This document shows positions 17,801-25,530 of a stretch of 64,000 nucleotides of DNA, one piece after another. Location: NCBI RefSeq assembly GCF_042429435.1, contig NZ_JBHMAF010000028.1; one strand, written 5' to 3'. The DNA is from Ectobacillus funiculus. Lineage in GTDB: Bacteria; Bacillota; Bacilli; Bacillales; Bacillaceae_G. A program made the position numbers and the translations under genes. The number at the start of each line of letters is the position of its first letter. The stretch's first letter is position 1. Under the pieces are notes generated by a model. The model was not told the DNA's origin. It was given only the letters and a program-made list of their open reading frames with translations, and ran no database searches.

Positions 17801-18346
17801 TTGGATGTTGTTGTTGAAAATGCCAGCAAGTGGGTTGGAAAGGGAGAAGAAGTCTCACCGGCGGGCGTATTGTATTTTCATATCCATAACCCGCTTATCG
17901 ATTTGAAGCGTTCTTTGTCAGAGGCAGAGATTGAGCAGGAAATGATGAAGAAGTTTAAAATGAAGGGACTTTTACTTGGAGATACCGATATTGTTACGTT
18001 GATGGATAAAAATTTAGAAGAAACCAGCTCGTCCCATATTATATCTGCAGGCTTCAAAAAGGGTGGCGGATTTACGTCCAATTCGTCGGTAGCGAGCGAA
18101 GAGGATTTTCAAGTGCTCAGGTCTTATGTTCGCCGTACATTTGAGAGTACCGGAACACGTATCGCAGAAGGAGAGATTGAGATAGCTCCTTATAAAATGG
18201 ATAAAAAAATAGCATGTACATTTTGTCAATTTAAAGTGGTTTGTCAATTTGATGAATCGCTCGGAGATAATCAATATCGGGTATTAAGACCGATGAAAGG
18301 GAACGAAGCCCTACAGAAAATGAGGGAGGAGGTTGAACCAGAATGA
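14834..18346 (+). CDS. addB: AddB, helicase-nuclease subunit B (RexB/AddB)
   Basis: 1170 residues from ATG 14834; the site GGTGGAGGT sits directly before it, so ATG 14837 may be used. AddB pairs with AddA to resect double-strand breaks and to respond to Chi. Seen: Walker A GRAGSGKS at the N-terminus; a RecB-type nuclease domain at the C-terminus (GRIDRVDKA...FLRIIDYKSS); and the four iron-sulfur cysteines at Cys804 (FQRCSYAHF) and Cys1128, Cys1131 and Cys1137 (CTFCQFKVVC). These have the same spacing as the cluster known in B. subtilis AddB. The stop overlaps the addA start (ATGA), so translation is coupled. Confidence 0.96.
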   Translation: MMSLRFILGRAGSGKSELCLEEIRQELRRSARGRTILYLVPEQMTFQAQVALHHGISGSVRAQVFSFSRLAWKVLQEAGGASRLHIDGAGVQMLLRKIVEARKQELTVFQKASEQTGFLEQVSRMISELKRHNVNPSHLYAIWQEADQKSQKAQEILLANKLHDLQLLYEDFERSLIGRYLDSEDYLQLLAEKIPYSRYVKDAIVYVDGFHTFTPQEINVLKHLLLAGAEVTVALTMEHAPNGDMQELDLFYPSSGSYEKLARMAKESGIAMQEHVLLQEQKRFVKSESLAHLESYFDTRPYKYFGQEPDVALYSAANRRAEAEAVAREIRRLVRENGYRYRDIAVMVRNGHSYYDVLKTIFPDYNIPYFIDEKRAMLHHPLIELIRSALEVITGNWRYDAIFRCVKTELLYPLGEEKNKLREDMDEFENYCLSYGIQGKKWTSSERWTYRRYRSLEHYTERQTDSEREIEEKLNEMRTLIAKPLLQLQNRFKRAKTTMQMCEALYLFLDELKIPKKLDALRLKEEEEGNLLFANDHDQVWQEVIDLLDKCVEMLGEEKLSRDMFIKVITAGLEALQFANIPPSLDQVLVANIDRSRLANVRAVFVIGANEGVIPSAPSDEGVISDEEREMLFTAGIELAATSRQKLLEEQFVLYHTLTRSSERLYVCCPLADEEGKTLLPSSLFKRLKAMFPRAQEVFVTNDVNDITLEKQLSFVATPSVTLSYLTQQLQHWKRYGYESNLSFWWDVYNFYITSPAWSGRSKLVLSSLFYENKARKLTERVSQELYGETVQGSVSRIELFQRCSYAHFIQHGLLLRERDIFKLDAPDIGQLFHAALKHIADKLEKENKTWQDLDRRGCEYLAADAIEELAPLLQKEILLSSNRHHYLKRKLQHILFRTSLILSEHAKASGFVPVGLEIPFGIGEEALPPLQFELLGGTKMKVVGRIDRVDKAKHEKGTFLRIIDYKSSAKALDVTEVYYGLALQMLTYLDVVVENASKWVGKGEEVSPAGVLYFHIHNPLIDLKRSLSEAEIEQEMMKKFKMKGLLLGDTDIVTLMDKNLEETSSSHIISAGFKKGGGFTSNSSVASEEDFQVLRSYVRRTFESTGTRIAEGEIEIAPYKMDKKIACTFCQFKVVCQFDESLGDNQYRVLRPMKGNEALQKMREEVEPE

Positions 18347-21300
18347 TAGATTCTATTCTAGCAAAGCCGCCTAATAGCCAATGGACGGATGATCAGTGGA
18401 AGGCAATTGCGGCGAGCGGCCGTGATATTCTAGTTGCAGCAGCAGCTGGCTCAGGAAAAACGGCTGTTCTTGTAGAGCGCATCATCCGAAAAATTATTTC
18501 TCCTGACCACCCGATTGATGTGGACCGGTTGCTCGTTGTGACATTCACGAACGCCTCAGCACAGGAAATGAAAAACCGAATTGGCGAGGCATTGGACAAA
18601 GAGCTGACGAATGACCCTTCATCACAGCATTTACGCAGGCAGCTCAGCCTGCTTAGCCGTGCATCCATCTCTACGATTCATTCCTTTTGTTTACAGGTAA
18701 TTCGAACGTATTACTATATGCTTGATATCGATCCAAGCTTTCGGATTGCCAATGAAACGGAAATTGAATTGCTCAAGGAAGAAGTGATAAACGATATCCT
18801 CGAGGAAGAATACGGTCTAGATGGAAATGAAGCGTTTTTTGATTTAGTGGACCGTTATACAGGGGATAGAAGTGACAGCGATTTACAGGATATGATTTTA
18901 AAGCTTTATACTGAAGCGGGGGCACACCCTAATCCGGAGAAGTGGCTGGACAAGCTTGTTGCATTTTATGATGTGGAAGGAAAAAGTATTGATGATTTAC
19001 CATATACGCAGTATTTGCTTCAGGATGTTATCCTTCGGCTCGAAGGAGCAAAGCAATATACGCAAAAAGCCATTCGACTTTCTCAGCTGCCCGATGGCCC
19101 TGTGCCGAAAATCGAGGCATTTGAGAGCGACCTCAGCCTGTTGGAAAGGCTGTTAGCAGCGGCTCATACCTCCTGGCAAACGCTGTATGGCGCGATGCAG
19201 GAGATTGAATGGAAAACATTTAAGCGTATTAAAAAAGCTGACTACAATGCTGATTTGATTGAGAAAGCAGATAAGCTGCGTAAAAAGGTGAAGGATGACA
19301 TCGGTAAGCTGCAGGAGGAGCTGTTTAGCCGTTTACCAGAGAATTATGTAAAGGATTTATCTCGTATGCATTATGTGCTGCAGACGCTCATTCACCTTGT
19401 GAAGGAGTTTTCTGTTCGTTTTCAAGCAGTAAAGCGTGAGAAAAGCATGGTTGATTTTACAGATTTAGAGCACCTCTGTCTTGCAATTTTAGCGGAGGAT
19501 ACAGCTGCAGAAGAGCTGAAGCCATCCGCTGTGGCGCTGCAATATCGCGATAAGTTTGCAGAGGTGCTTATCGATGAGTACCAGGACGTTAACTTTGTAC
19601 AAGAGTCGATTTTGCGGCTGGTGACGAAGGAAACAGAAGCGGCAGGCAATTTGTTTATGGTTGGAGACGTGAAGCAATCGGTATACCGCTTTCGTCTTGC
19701 GGAGCCAGGTTTGTTTCTTGGGAAATACAGGCGCTTTACGCCAGATGGTATGCATGGCGGCATGCGTATTGATTTGGCTAAAAACTTCCGGAGCCGTTCT
19801 GAAGTGCTTGATGGAACAAACTTTGTGTTTAAGCAAATTATGGGTGAAGCAGTTGGTGATCTTGACTATGATAAAGATGCTGAATTAAAGCTTGGCGCAG
19901 CTTATCCAGAGGGAGCAGATACTGCAGCTGAATTTCTGATTGTAAATCAAAATACGAAGGAAACGGCAGGCGGGGAAGAGGCAGACGCCGAAGAAGCAAT
20001 GGATTTGGAAGCGGCACAAATGGAGGCACGCTTGATTGCAGCAAGAATAAAAGAGATGGTCAGCTCCGGTTATGAGGTGTACGACCGAAAACATAATGCG
20101 ATGCGTCCTGTTTCGTACCGTGATTTTGTCATTTTGCTTCGCTCGATGACAACTGCCCCGCAAATGACGGAGGAATTTAAACGTTCGGGTATTCCGGTGT
20201 ACGCAGAACTTTCCAGTGGATATTTCGAGGCAACAGAAGTAAGTGTTATGCTGAATGTGCTTCGTGTTATTGACAATCCAGCGCAGGATATCCCGCTCGC
20301 AGCTGTTCTTCGCTCCCCGCTTGTCGGGGCAACAGACGAGGAATTAGCTGTTTTGCGTATTCATGCAAAGAAAGGTTCTTTCTATCAAGCGATGCGCAGC
20401 TTCTTGCAGGCTGAGCGGGATGGGAGTGCAGCACTTCGTAAAAAGCTGTCCTCCTTCTTTGACAATGTACAGCGTTGGCGCAGTTTTGCTACGCAGCAGC
20501 CGCTTTCGGATCTGATTTGGAAGGTATATCGTGAAACGGGCTACTATGATTTTGTGAGCGGTCTGCCAGGCGGCAAGCAGCGTCAGGCTAATTTACGCGT
20601 CCTGTATGACAGGGCACGGCAATATGAAGCTACATCATTTCGCGGATTATTCCGCTTTCTCCGATTTATTGAGCGTATCCTAGAGCGCGGCGATGACATG
20701 GGAACGGCGCGGGCGCTTGGTGAGCAGGAGGATGTTGTACGTATTATGACAATTCATAAAAGCAAAGGTCTTGAGTTCCCGGTTGTTTTTGTTTCCGGCT
20801 TAGGCCGACGCTTTAATATGCAGGACTTAAATAAAAAGTTTTTACTTCATAAGGATTTAGGATTTGGTTCTCCGTTTATTGATCCACAAAAGCGCATTAA
20901 GTACGCAACAATTTCGCAAATTGCGATAAAACGAAAGATGAAAATGGAGCTCATTGCAGAGGAAATGCGTGTTCTCTATGTTGCCTTGACGCGTGCGAAG
21001 GAAAAGCTTATTTTAATCGGAACAGTGAAGGATGCAAGTGCTGCACTTTCAAAATGGACAGAGGCGCGAGATTACGATGCTTGGTTATTACCTGACCATA
21101 TGAGGGCGCAGGCCGCTTCTTATATAGATTGGCTTGGTCCGGCGTTAATGAGGCATAAAGGCAGCACATCTATGGAGGAGGCACTCGGTGCGTCTATACC
21201 AGCAGAAATCTATGAATATCCTGCGAGTTGGGTGATGAGGCAGATTGAAGCGGCGGATCTTCGAGAAGAGCAGCAGCTGCAGGAGGAAAAGCAGGAGCTG

Positions 21301-22074
21301 GTGCAAGCTTTATATGAGCAACGAACAGCGCCTGTGGAGACGGAGAAAAAGGATGAGGTGACGCAAATTCTCACATGGCAGTATAGCTTTGAAGCGGCTA
21401 CAACCCACCGCGCCAAGCAGTCTGTTTCTGAGATTAAGCGTAATTATCAAGCGGATGAAGAAAGCGATACAGCTTTTCTGTCTGGTTTCCGTTCTCAGAT
21501 TGAGAAGCGCCCGCGTTTTATGGAGCGAAAAGGTCTTACACCGGCGGAACGTGGAACTGCTGTTCATGCGGTGATGCAACATGTAGATTGGACAAAGCCG
21601 GTTACTGAATTAAGCATTCAGGAGCAGCTTGCTGACATGGTGAATAAGGAATTATTAACGTACGAGCAGGCGGAAAGCATTGTAGTCGAAGAGATTGTGG
21701 CGTTTTTCCAAACGCAGCTAGGAAAGCGGGCGATGCAGGCAGAGCTGGCAGAACGCGAGGTACCGTTTATGATGATGATTCCGGCATCATCCGCCTATCA
21801 GGATTGGAATGGAGAGGACGAGGAACTTGTCCTCGTCCAAGGGATTATCGACTGTCTTATTGAGGAGCCAGACGGTATTGTTTTAATTGACTTTAAAACA
21901 GATAGTATTTCAGAGCGTTTCCCTGGCGGATTTGAGCAGGCACGGCCTGTTTTGGAAAATCGCTATCGCTTGCAGCTTGAAATGTATAGTCAGGCACTCG
22001 AGAAAAGCTATGGAAAACGTGTAAAGGAAAAATATTTATACTTTTTTGATGGCAGCCATATACTAGAAATATAG
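18343..22074 (+). CDS. addA: AddA, helicase-nuclease subunit A
   Basis: 1243 residues. It is a UvrD-type superfamily 1 helicase fused to a RecB-type nuclease, the motor subunit of AddAB. Seen: Walker A AAAAGSGKTAVLVERI (about residues 31-46), motif Ia VTFTNASAQEMKNRI, Walker B EVLIDEYQDVNFVQ (about 407-420), motif IV-VI elements including IMTIHKSKGLEFPVVFVSG (about 803-821) and VLYVALTRAKEKL, and the nuclease core GIIDCLIEEPDGIVLIDFKTD near residues 1167-1187 (given here in shortened form LIDFKTD). It overlaps addB by 4 bases and is followed 23 bases later by hlpB. Confidence 0.96.
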   Translation: MIDSILAKPPNSQWTDDQWKAIAASGRDILVAAAAGSGKTAVLVERIIRKIISPDHPIDVDRLLVVTFTNASAQEMKNRIGEALDKELTNDPSSQHLRRQLSLLSRASISTIHSFCLQVIRTYYYMLDIDPSFRIANETEIELLKEEVINDILEEEYGLDGNEAFFDLVDRYTGDRSDSDLQDMILKLYTEAGAHPNPEKWLDKLVAFYDVEGKSIDDLPYTQYLLQDVILRLEGAKQYTQKAIRLSQLPDGPVPKIEAFESDLSLLERLLAAAHTSWQTLYGAMQEIEWKTFKRIKKADYNADLIEKADKLRKKVKDDIGKLQEELFSRLPENYVKDLSRMHYVLQTLIHLVKEFSVRFQAVKREKSMVDFTDLEHLCLAILAEDTAAEELKPSAVALQYRDKFAEVLIDEYQDVNFVQESILRLVTKETEAAGNLFMVGDVKQSVYRFRLAEPGLFLGKYRRFTPDGMHGGMRIDLAKNFRSRSEVLDGTNFVFKQIMGEAVGDLDYDKDAELKLGAAYPEGADTAAEFLIVNQNTKETAGGEEADAEEAMDLEAAQMEARLIAARIKEMVSSGYEVYDRKHNAMRPVSYRDFVILLRSMTTAPQMTEEFKRSGIPVYAELSSGYFEATEVSVMLNVLRVIDNPAQDIPLAAVLRSPLVGATDEELAVLRIHAKKGSFYQAMRSFLQAERDGSAALRKKLSSFFDNVQRWRSFATQQPLSDLIWKVYRETGYYDFVSGLPGGKQRQANLRVLYDRARQYEATSFRGLFRFLRFIERILERGDDMGTARALGEQEDVVRIMTIHKSKGLEFPVVFVSGLGRRFNMQDLNKKFLLHKDLGFGSPFIDPQKRIKYATISQIAIKRKMKMELIAEEMRVLYVALTRAKEKLILIGTVKDASAALSKWTEARDYDAWLLPDHMRAQAASYIDWLGPALMRHKGSTSMEEALGASIPAEIYEYPASWVMRQIEAADLREEQQLQEEKQELVQALYEQRTAPVETEKKDEVTQILTWQYSFEAATTHRAKQSVSEIKRNYQADEESDTAFLSGFRSQIEKRPRFMERKGLTPAERGTAVHAVMQHVDWTKPVTELSIQEQLADMVNKELLTYEQAESIVVEEIVAFFQTQLGKRAMQAELAEREVPFMMMIPASSAYQDWNGEDEELVLVQGIIDCLIEEPDGIVLIDFKTDSISERFPGGFEQARPVLENRYRLQLEMYSQALEKSYGKRVKEKYLYFFDGSHILEI

Positions 22075-22097
22075 TAAGTAACAGGCGAGTGAGCATA

Positions 22098-22403
22098 ATG
22101 GGAAAAAAGCTGATTGGAACATGTGAGCTGTGCGGCAGGGATGATTTAGAGCTGACAGTGCACCATTTAACACCAAAGGAGCTTGGCGGAACCTTTCTTC
22201 CGACTGCAAATGTATGTATAGCTTGTCATAAGCAAATTCATGCGCTATATACAAATGAAGAGCTTGCGATTCGTTTATATACCATTGCATCTTTACAAGA
22301 TGATGAAAAAATTTCGTCGTTTTTGAAATGGGTTCGAAAGCAGCCTGCTACAAAGCAAGTACGCATACGGAAATCAAATGAAAGAAAGCAAAAAGGAAGG
22401 TAG
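22098..22403 (+). CDS. hlpB: HNH endonuclease-domain protein, HlpB-like
   Basis: 101 residues from the ATG at 22098; a GTG at 22089 is an alternative. Two CxxC pairs (CELCGRDD near the N-terminus, CIACHKQIHA about residues 40-49) bracket an HH motif (LTVHHLTPKELGG), the pattern of small HNH nucleases. The gene lies at the end of the addBA unit and ends inside the bidirectional terminator shared with gerPF. In B. subtilis hlpB (yisB) also lies between the add/sbc genes and gerPF. Its role is unproven; a link with DNA repair is inferred from position. Confidence 0.82.
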   Translation: MGKKLIGTCELCGRDDLELTVHHLTPKELGGTFLPTANVCIACHKQIHALYTNEELAIRLYTIASLQDDEKISSFLKWVRKQPATKQVRIRKSNERKQKGR

Positions 22404-22420
22404 CGGCCTTCCTTTTTTGC
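22388..22420. terminator. Bidirectional terminator between hlpB and gerPF
   Basis: AAAAAGGAAGG (22390-22400) pairs with CCTTCCTTTTTT (22408-22418). The A-run and T-run on either side suit both convergent units. The hlpB stop codon lies in the loop. Confidence 0.85.
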
Positions 22421-22452
22421 TTTTTGGAAAGGACTGTGTCTGTTTGGTTTGT

Positions 22453-22668
22453 TTATGCAGTACCGATTTGATTTTGGTCATTCACATCTGGATCAAATGT
22501 ATTTGTAGCGTTTATCCCGTTAAATGTGTTCACAACAAAGCCGACATTGGAAGCGCCTGATCCATTATATGCTTTAGCATTTTCCTTTGGAGAAACATTA
22601 TAAAAGTCTCCTAAATTAAAGGAGCCATTACTGTTTTGTACAACTAAATTGCCTACGAAAGAAGGCAT
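22453..22668 (-). CDS. gerPF: Spore germination protein GerPF
   Basis: 71 residues. It belongs to the GerPA/GerPF family of small coat/outer-membrane-associated proteins that let germinants pass through the spore coat. The family N-terminus VGNLVVQNSNGSFNLGDFYN and the GSGASNVGF motif are present. It is the last gene of the gerPABCDEF operon on the minus strand, 48 bases after gerPE. It resembles GerPA in the same operon, as in other bacilli. Transcription is expected in the mother cell. Confidence 0.93.
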   Translation of the reverse strand: MPSFVGNLVVQNSNGSFNLGDFYNVSPKENAKAYNGSGASNVGFVVNTFNGINATNTFDPDVNDQNQIGTA

Positions 22669-22716
22669 TTTCCGCTCACCAGCCTCTTTTTTCTTGTAAT
22701 AACGGTTTCCTATTAT

Positions 22717-23130
22717 TTAAGGTATGAGGGAACGCTCAGAAGGTGTTTCTTCAAATGGATCCTCCGAAATGAATTGTCTGATTTGCAAAATGCGAGAATT
22801 ATTAAACACGTAGTCAGTAGAGCCAATGTGAATGATACCACTGCTCAGTAAACTTATTATTTCAACAAAATCAACGCGTACAAATGGATTGGTGTTTACG
22901 ACATGCATACGGACAGAAGTTTGTCTCGTTGGTATAGTGATTTCTGCATCTGTGAACATTACATATTTCTCGAAAGAACCTTCTTGTGCTAAATAGAATG
23001 ACTCCTCCCGCTGCACCAAAATGTCACGGTTTCGGGATGCTATCATATTAGAATCACCGATTTGCAAAACACCGTCTATCCCCATGGAAATAACATTAAT
23101 TTGATTCACAATAGAAACATGACGAAGCAT
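22717..23130 (-). CDS. gerPE: Spore germination protein GerPE
   Basis: 137 residues. Recognised from the start MLRHVSIVNQINVISMGIDG, the IQIGDS-like LQIGDSNMIASRNR segment, and its position between gerPD and gerPF. Like the other GerP proteins it has beta-rich repeats with a 'GSTDYV' tract and no signal peptide. It is needed for normal coat permeability to germinants in bacilli. A good site (GAGGAAGAT) precedes the ATG. Confidence 0.9.
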   Translation of the reverse strand: MLRHVSIVNQINVISMGIDGVLQIGDSNMIASRNRDILVQREESFYLAQEGSFEKYVMFTDAEITIPTRQTSVRMHVVNTNPFVRVDFVEIISLLSSGIIHIGSTDYVFNNSRILQIRQFISEDPFEETPSERSLIP

Positions 23131-23144
23131 AGTATCTTCCTCTC

Positions 23145-23339
23145 TTACGCTGGAGTTCCTGGCACATTGAAAACAAGAGGAACAAATGGTCCAGCTGCAA
23201 GCGATTCTGGAGGTGTATCCAGGATGGAGGTCAGGATTAAAAAATTGGCATCTCCAATGAGAAATAATGCAGAGCTTGACACACCAGCTGACTTGATGCG
23301 TCCAACTTTAATTTCGTGATTCACAACGGTAAAATTCAC
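23145..23339 (-). CDS. gerPD: Spore germination protein GerPD
   Basis: 64 residues, starting at a GTG (23339) whose ribosome binding site AAAAGGAG overlaps the end of gerPC. The sequence starts MNFTVVNHEIKVGRIKSAGV and carries a LFLIGDA motif, matching the GerPB/GerPD family of short hydrophobic coat-associated proteins. It is separated from gerPC by only 3 bases and from gerPE by 14, consistent with a tight operon. Confidence 0.9.
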   Translation of the reverse strand: MNFTVVNHEIKVGRIKSAGVSSSALFLIGDANFLILTSILDTPPESLAAGPFVPLVFNVPGTPA

Positions 23340-23342
23340 CCT

Positions 23343-23960
23343 TTACCACTCCTTTTGGATATGATGGGGCATATTCTGAATAAAGGAGAGGAATGCTTTA
23401 TCAATGTCTTGCTTCATATTTTGGACAATAATCTCCTTCATATATTGCGGATTAGAGGTGATTTCTGGATATGGTTCTACTTGGGATAAATAATACGGTA
23501 ATCGATGCTCCATTTGCTTTTGAATATCGTCAATCATCATTTGCCGATACGTATCATCGAGAGCTGTACCCTGCTCTGTTTCCATTTCAACGATGCGGCT
23601 GTAGGCACCCTCATTTAAATAACGTGTAACTTGCTGCAAAACATCCTGATAGAAATCTGGATTTACCTTTGTTTCAGGATTCACCTTAAGTGTTTCCGTC
23701 TCTACATCAAAATCTTCAATTGCGTTCCCGCTGCTGTTAAATGGATTAAGTCCAATATTTAAAGTGCCATTTAAGTTTTCAACCTTTAGCTGATCAAATT
23801 TATATTCTATCTTGCCGATGGACTGGGGAGGATTCCGTTTGAAATTTTCCAGCTCTGCTGTTAGTCTTTCAACAGTTTCTTCAAGACGCTGGAGCTGCTG
23901 CTGCTGTAATTGAATGGCGTTATATAGCTGTTGTAAGTAAGTAAGCCAATCTTGGGTCAT
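23343..23960 (-). CDS. gerPC: Spore germination protein GerPC
   Basis: 205 residues. Start at 23960 because AAAGGAGG lies 8 bases before it; an ATG two codons upstream is too close to the site. Residues about 10-45 form a Q/L/E-rich coiled coil (AIQLQQQQLQRLEETVERL), and the rest is a mixed domain with KIEYKFDQLKVENLNGTLNIG. This is the typical layout of GerPC, the largest GerP protein, which supports localisation of the others in the spore coat. It follows gerPB across a 307-base gap filled with two repeat copies, which is unusual for this operon. Confidence 0.92.
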   Translation of the reverse strand: MTQDWLTYLQQLYNAIQLQQQQLQRLEETVERLTAELENFKRNPPQSIGKIEYKFDQLKVENLNGTLNIGLNPFNSSGNAIEDFDVETETLKVNPETKVNPDFYQDVLQQVTRYLNEGAYSRIVEMETEQGTALDDTYRQMMIDDIQKQMEHRLPYYLSQVEPYPEITSNPQYMKEIIVQNMKQDIDKAFLSFIQNMPHHIQKEW

Positions 23961-24013
23961 AATCATAGCCTCCTTTACTCTAAGAGGGGAGGATTAAAGG
24001 TTTAAATCCCTAT

Positions 24014-24132
24014 TTCACACTGTGAGAACATATAAATTTCCAACTGGAAGAGAATCCGACGCAGTCGGAAATTTTAAGGATAAAGTGTAAGTGCAACTGT
24101 GCTTCTGTCTCGCTGATCGGCGAGTTTTCTTT
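24014..24132 (+). repeat. Dispersed repeat family R1, copy c (inside the gerP operon)
   Basis: It contains CACACTGTGAGAACATATAA, AAATTTCCAACTGGAAG, GAATCCGACGCAGTCGG, TTTAAGGATAAAGTGTAAG and the end hairpin GCTGATCGGCGAG followed by TTTTCTTTA. Relative to copy d its central part is shorter. It runs directly into the next copy. It lies between gerPC and gerPB, opposite to the operon's direction. Confidence 0.85.
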
Positions 24133-24267
24133 ACACTGTAAGAAAGTATAAATTTCCAGCTAGGCGTGAATTCGACGTAGTCGGAAATTTTAGGAATACA
24201 GTATAAGAGCAACTACGCCTCTGTCTTCGCCCAAGGGCAGGGCTCGCCAATCGGCGAGTTTTCTTTA
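24133..24267 (+). repeat. Dispersed repeat family R1, copy d (inside the gerP operon)
   Basis: A full-length copy in tandem with copy c: ACTGTAAGAAAGTATAAATT, GAATTCGACGTAGTCGG, TTTAGGAATACAGTATAAG, the strong hairpin GCTCGCC/GGCGAG and TTTTCTTTA. It ends 6 bases after the gerPB stop codon. Confidence 0.88.
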
Positions 24268-24273
24268 AGAGCC

Positions 24274-24468
24274 TTAGGAATTGGTAGATGAAATGATTTG
24301 TCCCCTTGCTTTTAACGGACGTGCAGGTTCTGTAAATGCGCCAGTGTTGGAAAACTTTGAAAGTGCCTTAATCGTTCCGGTACTGCCAATCTGAAATACA
24401 GAAGAGGTCGTAATACTCCCTACTCGAAGATTATGAATGATAATGCTTTGATTTACATAGAAGTTCAA
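24274..24468 (-). CDS. gerPB: Spore germination protein GerPB
   Basis: 64 residues. I place the start at a TTG (24468): AAAAGGAG lies 10 bases before it, and the product then begins with NFYVNQSIIIHNLRVGSI after the initiator, which matches the known GerPB start (MNFYINQ...). The GTG at 24477 is only one base from the site. A QIGSTGTIKALS motif in the middle is typical. It sits between two repeat insertions, so it is separated from gerPA by 181 bases and from gerPC by 305. Confidence 0.85.
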   Translation of the reverse strand: MNFYVNQSIIIHNLRVGSITTSSVFQIGSTGTIKALSKFSNTGAFTEPARPLKARGQIISSTNS

Positions 24469-24486
24469 GCAGATCACTCTCCTTTT

Positions 24487-24649
24487 AGAAATAAGGATGT
24501 ATCAGATACTAAAGTCCGCCTAACTCCCTTTTGTAAAGTACCTTCACCATAAAAATAGAGAAGATCTTTTTGCTGCGAAGAACATACAGAAAGGCTCTAT
24601 AAGCAGCCTCGTGCGAACTGTATGTTTTCTTCAGGGGCTAGGCATGTTC
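24487..24649. repeat. R2-like repeat between gerPB and gerPA
   Basis: A diverged copy of R2: CCTAACTCCC, GTACCTTCACCATAAAAA and GCTGCGAAGAACA match the copy at 2137. It also holds an inverted repeat, AACATACAG (24591-24599) and CTGTATGTT (24618-24626). It forms nearly the whole gerPA-gerPB gap. Confidence 0.55.
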
Positions 24650-24871
24650 TTAATAGGTTAACGATATAGGCTGATCTATAACGTCTTGGTCGTTTACATT
24701 TGTAGAGTTCTCATAATTATAAACGTTTACTGTTTCTCCGACATTAAATGACCCTGCTCCCGCAAACGTTCTTGAATAGCTAATGGGACGAATCGCAAAG
24801 ACATCGCCAATATGAAAGACGCCGCTAGACCCAATATTTACAACGTTGATGTGTCCTACGATAGCAGGCAT
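24650..24871 (-). CDS. gerPA: Spore germination protein GerPA
   Basis: 73 residues. The start MPAIVGHINVVNIGSSGVFH, the HIGDV motif and the GAGSFNVG motif place it in the GerPA/GerPF family. The ATG is preceded by AGAAGGGTG. It is the first gene of the gerP operon, with a sigma-K-type promoter about 35 bases upstream, matching the known mother-cell expression of gerP. Confidence 0.93.
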   Translation of the reverse strand: MPAIVGHINVVNIGSSGVFHIGDVFAIRPISYSRTFAGAGSFNVGETVNVYNYENSTNVNDQDVIDQPISLTY

Positions 24872-24903
24872 GAAAAAACACCCTTCTTACAGATTCTTAT
24901 GCT

Positions 24904-24931
24904 TATTGTATGGACATTTATCCAAGAATGT
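24904..24931 (-). promoter_or_regulatory. Candidate sigma-K promoter of the gerP operon
   Basis: On the minus strand CATACAATA (24904-24912) fits the sigma-K -10 consensus CATANNNTA, and AC (24930-24931) lies 17 bases upstream as the short -35. It ends about 33 bases before gerPA. Sigma-K control of gerP is established in B. subtilis. Confidence 0.6.
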
Positions 24932-24954
24932 GTCTAAAAATTTTTTAGATAAAA

Positions 24955-25082
24955 GAAAAATCGCTGATTGACAAGCCGTTAGGCGAAGACAGAGTGTAGC
25001 TGCTCTTGCACTTTGTTCCTAAAACTTTCTAATACGTCGAATTCGTCTTTAGCTGGAAATTTATACTGTCTTACAATGTAAC
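24955..25082 (-). repeat. Dispersed repeat family R1, copy e (reverse orientation)
   Basis: Read on the minus strand it gives TTACATTGTAAGACAGTATA, AAATTTCCAGCT, GACGAATTCGACGTATTAG and ends near GCGATTTTTC. The terminal hairpin is eroded. It fills the gap between gerPA and the yisI-like gene, just upstream of the gerP promoter. Confidence 0.8.
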
Positions 25083-25087
25083 AAAAA

Positions 25088-25110
25088 GACATGCCCCACG
25101 GGGGCATGTC
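25088..25110 (-). terminator. Terminator of the yisI-like gene
   Basis: GACATGCCCC and GGGGCATGTC form 10-base arms. On the minus strand the second arm is followed by TTTTTG. Confidence 0.85.
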
Positions 25111-25119
25111 CTGTATTTG

Positions 25120-25281
25120 TTAGTTCCCTAACTTGCGGCTGCATTGCAAAAACAGAAGTATATTTAATAGCTTGTCCAGCTCCTGGCTGCAATGTACCGT
25201 TTTTTTTGCGGTAATTCCATACCTTTGTACAAAATACTTCATTTCTTCTCGTTTCTTTTCGATTGCTTGTTCAAACATAGC
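25120..25281 (-). CDS. yisI: Spo0E-like aspartyl-phosphate phosphatase, YisI-like
   Basis: About 53 residues from the ATG at 25281, with GGAGCAGAGG before it; a longer form from 25347 (75 aa) is possible. The family motif SQELDKLLN is present, preceded by KKREEMKYFVQRYGI. Spo0E-type proteins dephosphorylate Spo0A~P and so delay sporulation. In B. subtilis yisI is the gene beside gerPA and yisK, exactly as here. It has its own terminator. Confidence 0.85.
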   Translation of the reverse strand, partial: AMFEQAIEKKREEMKYFVQRYGITAKKTVHCSQELDKLLNILLFLQCSRKLGN

Positions 25282-25530
25282 CTCTGCTCCGTCTCTATCA
25301 GTTTTCACAACAACTGCCACAATCTGTATGTAACTCATATTATACAAAAGTACTATAAAAAAGAAATGGTTTCGATAAAAGAAGAGGGAATTCTACACTT
25401 TACTCCAATGTATGGTGATATTGGAATTGAGAAAAGTTGAAGTTTGTAATTTTTCGCCGAAAGAAGAAGGAATTTCTCTGCTCTTTTTCGAATGTAATGT
25501 GTGGTAAAGTTTTAGATGGGGTGTGAAGGG

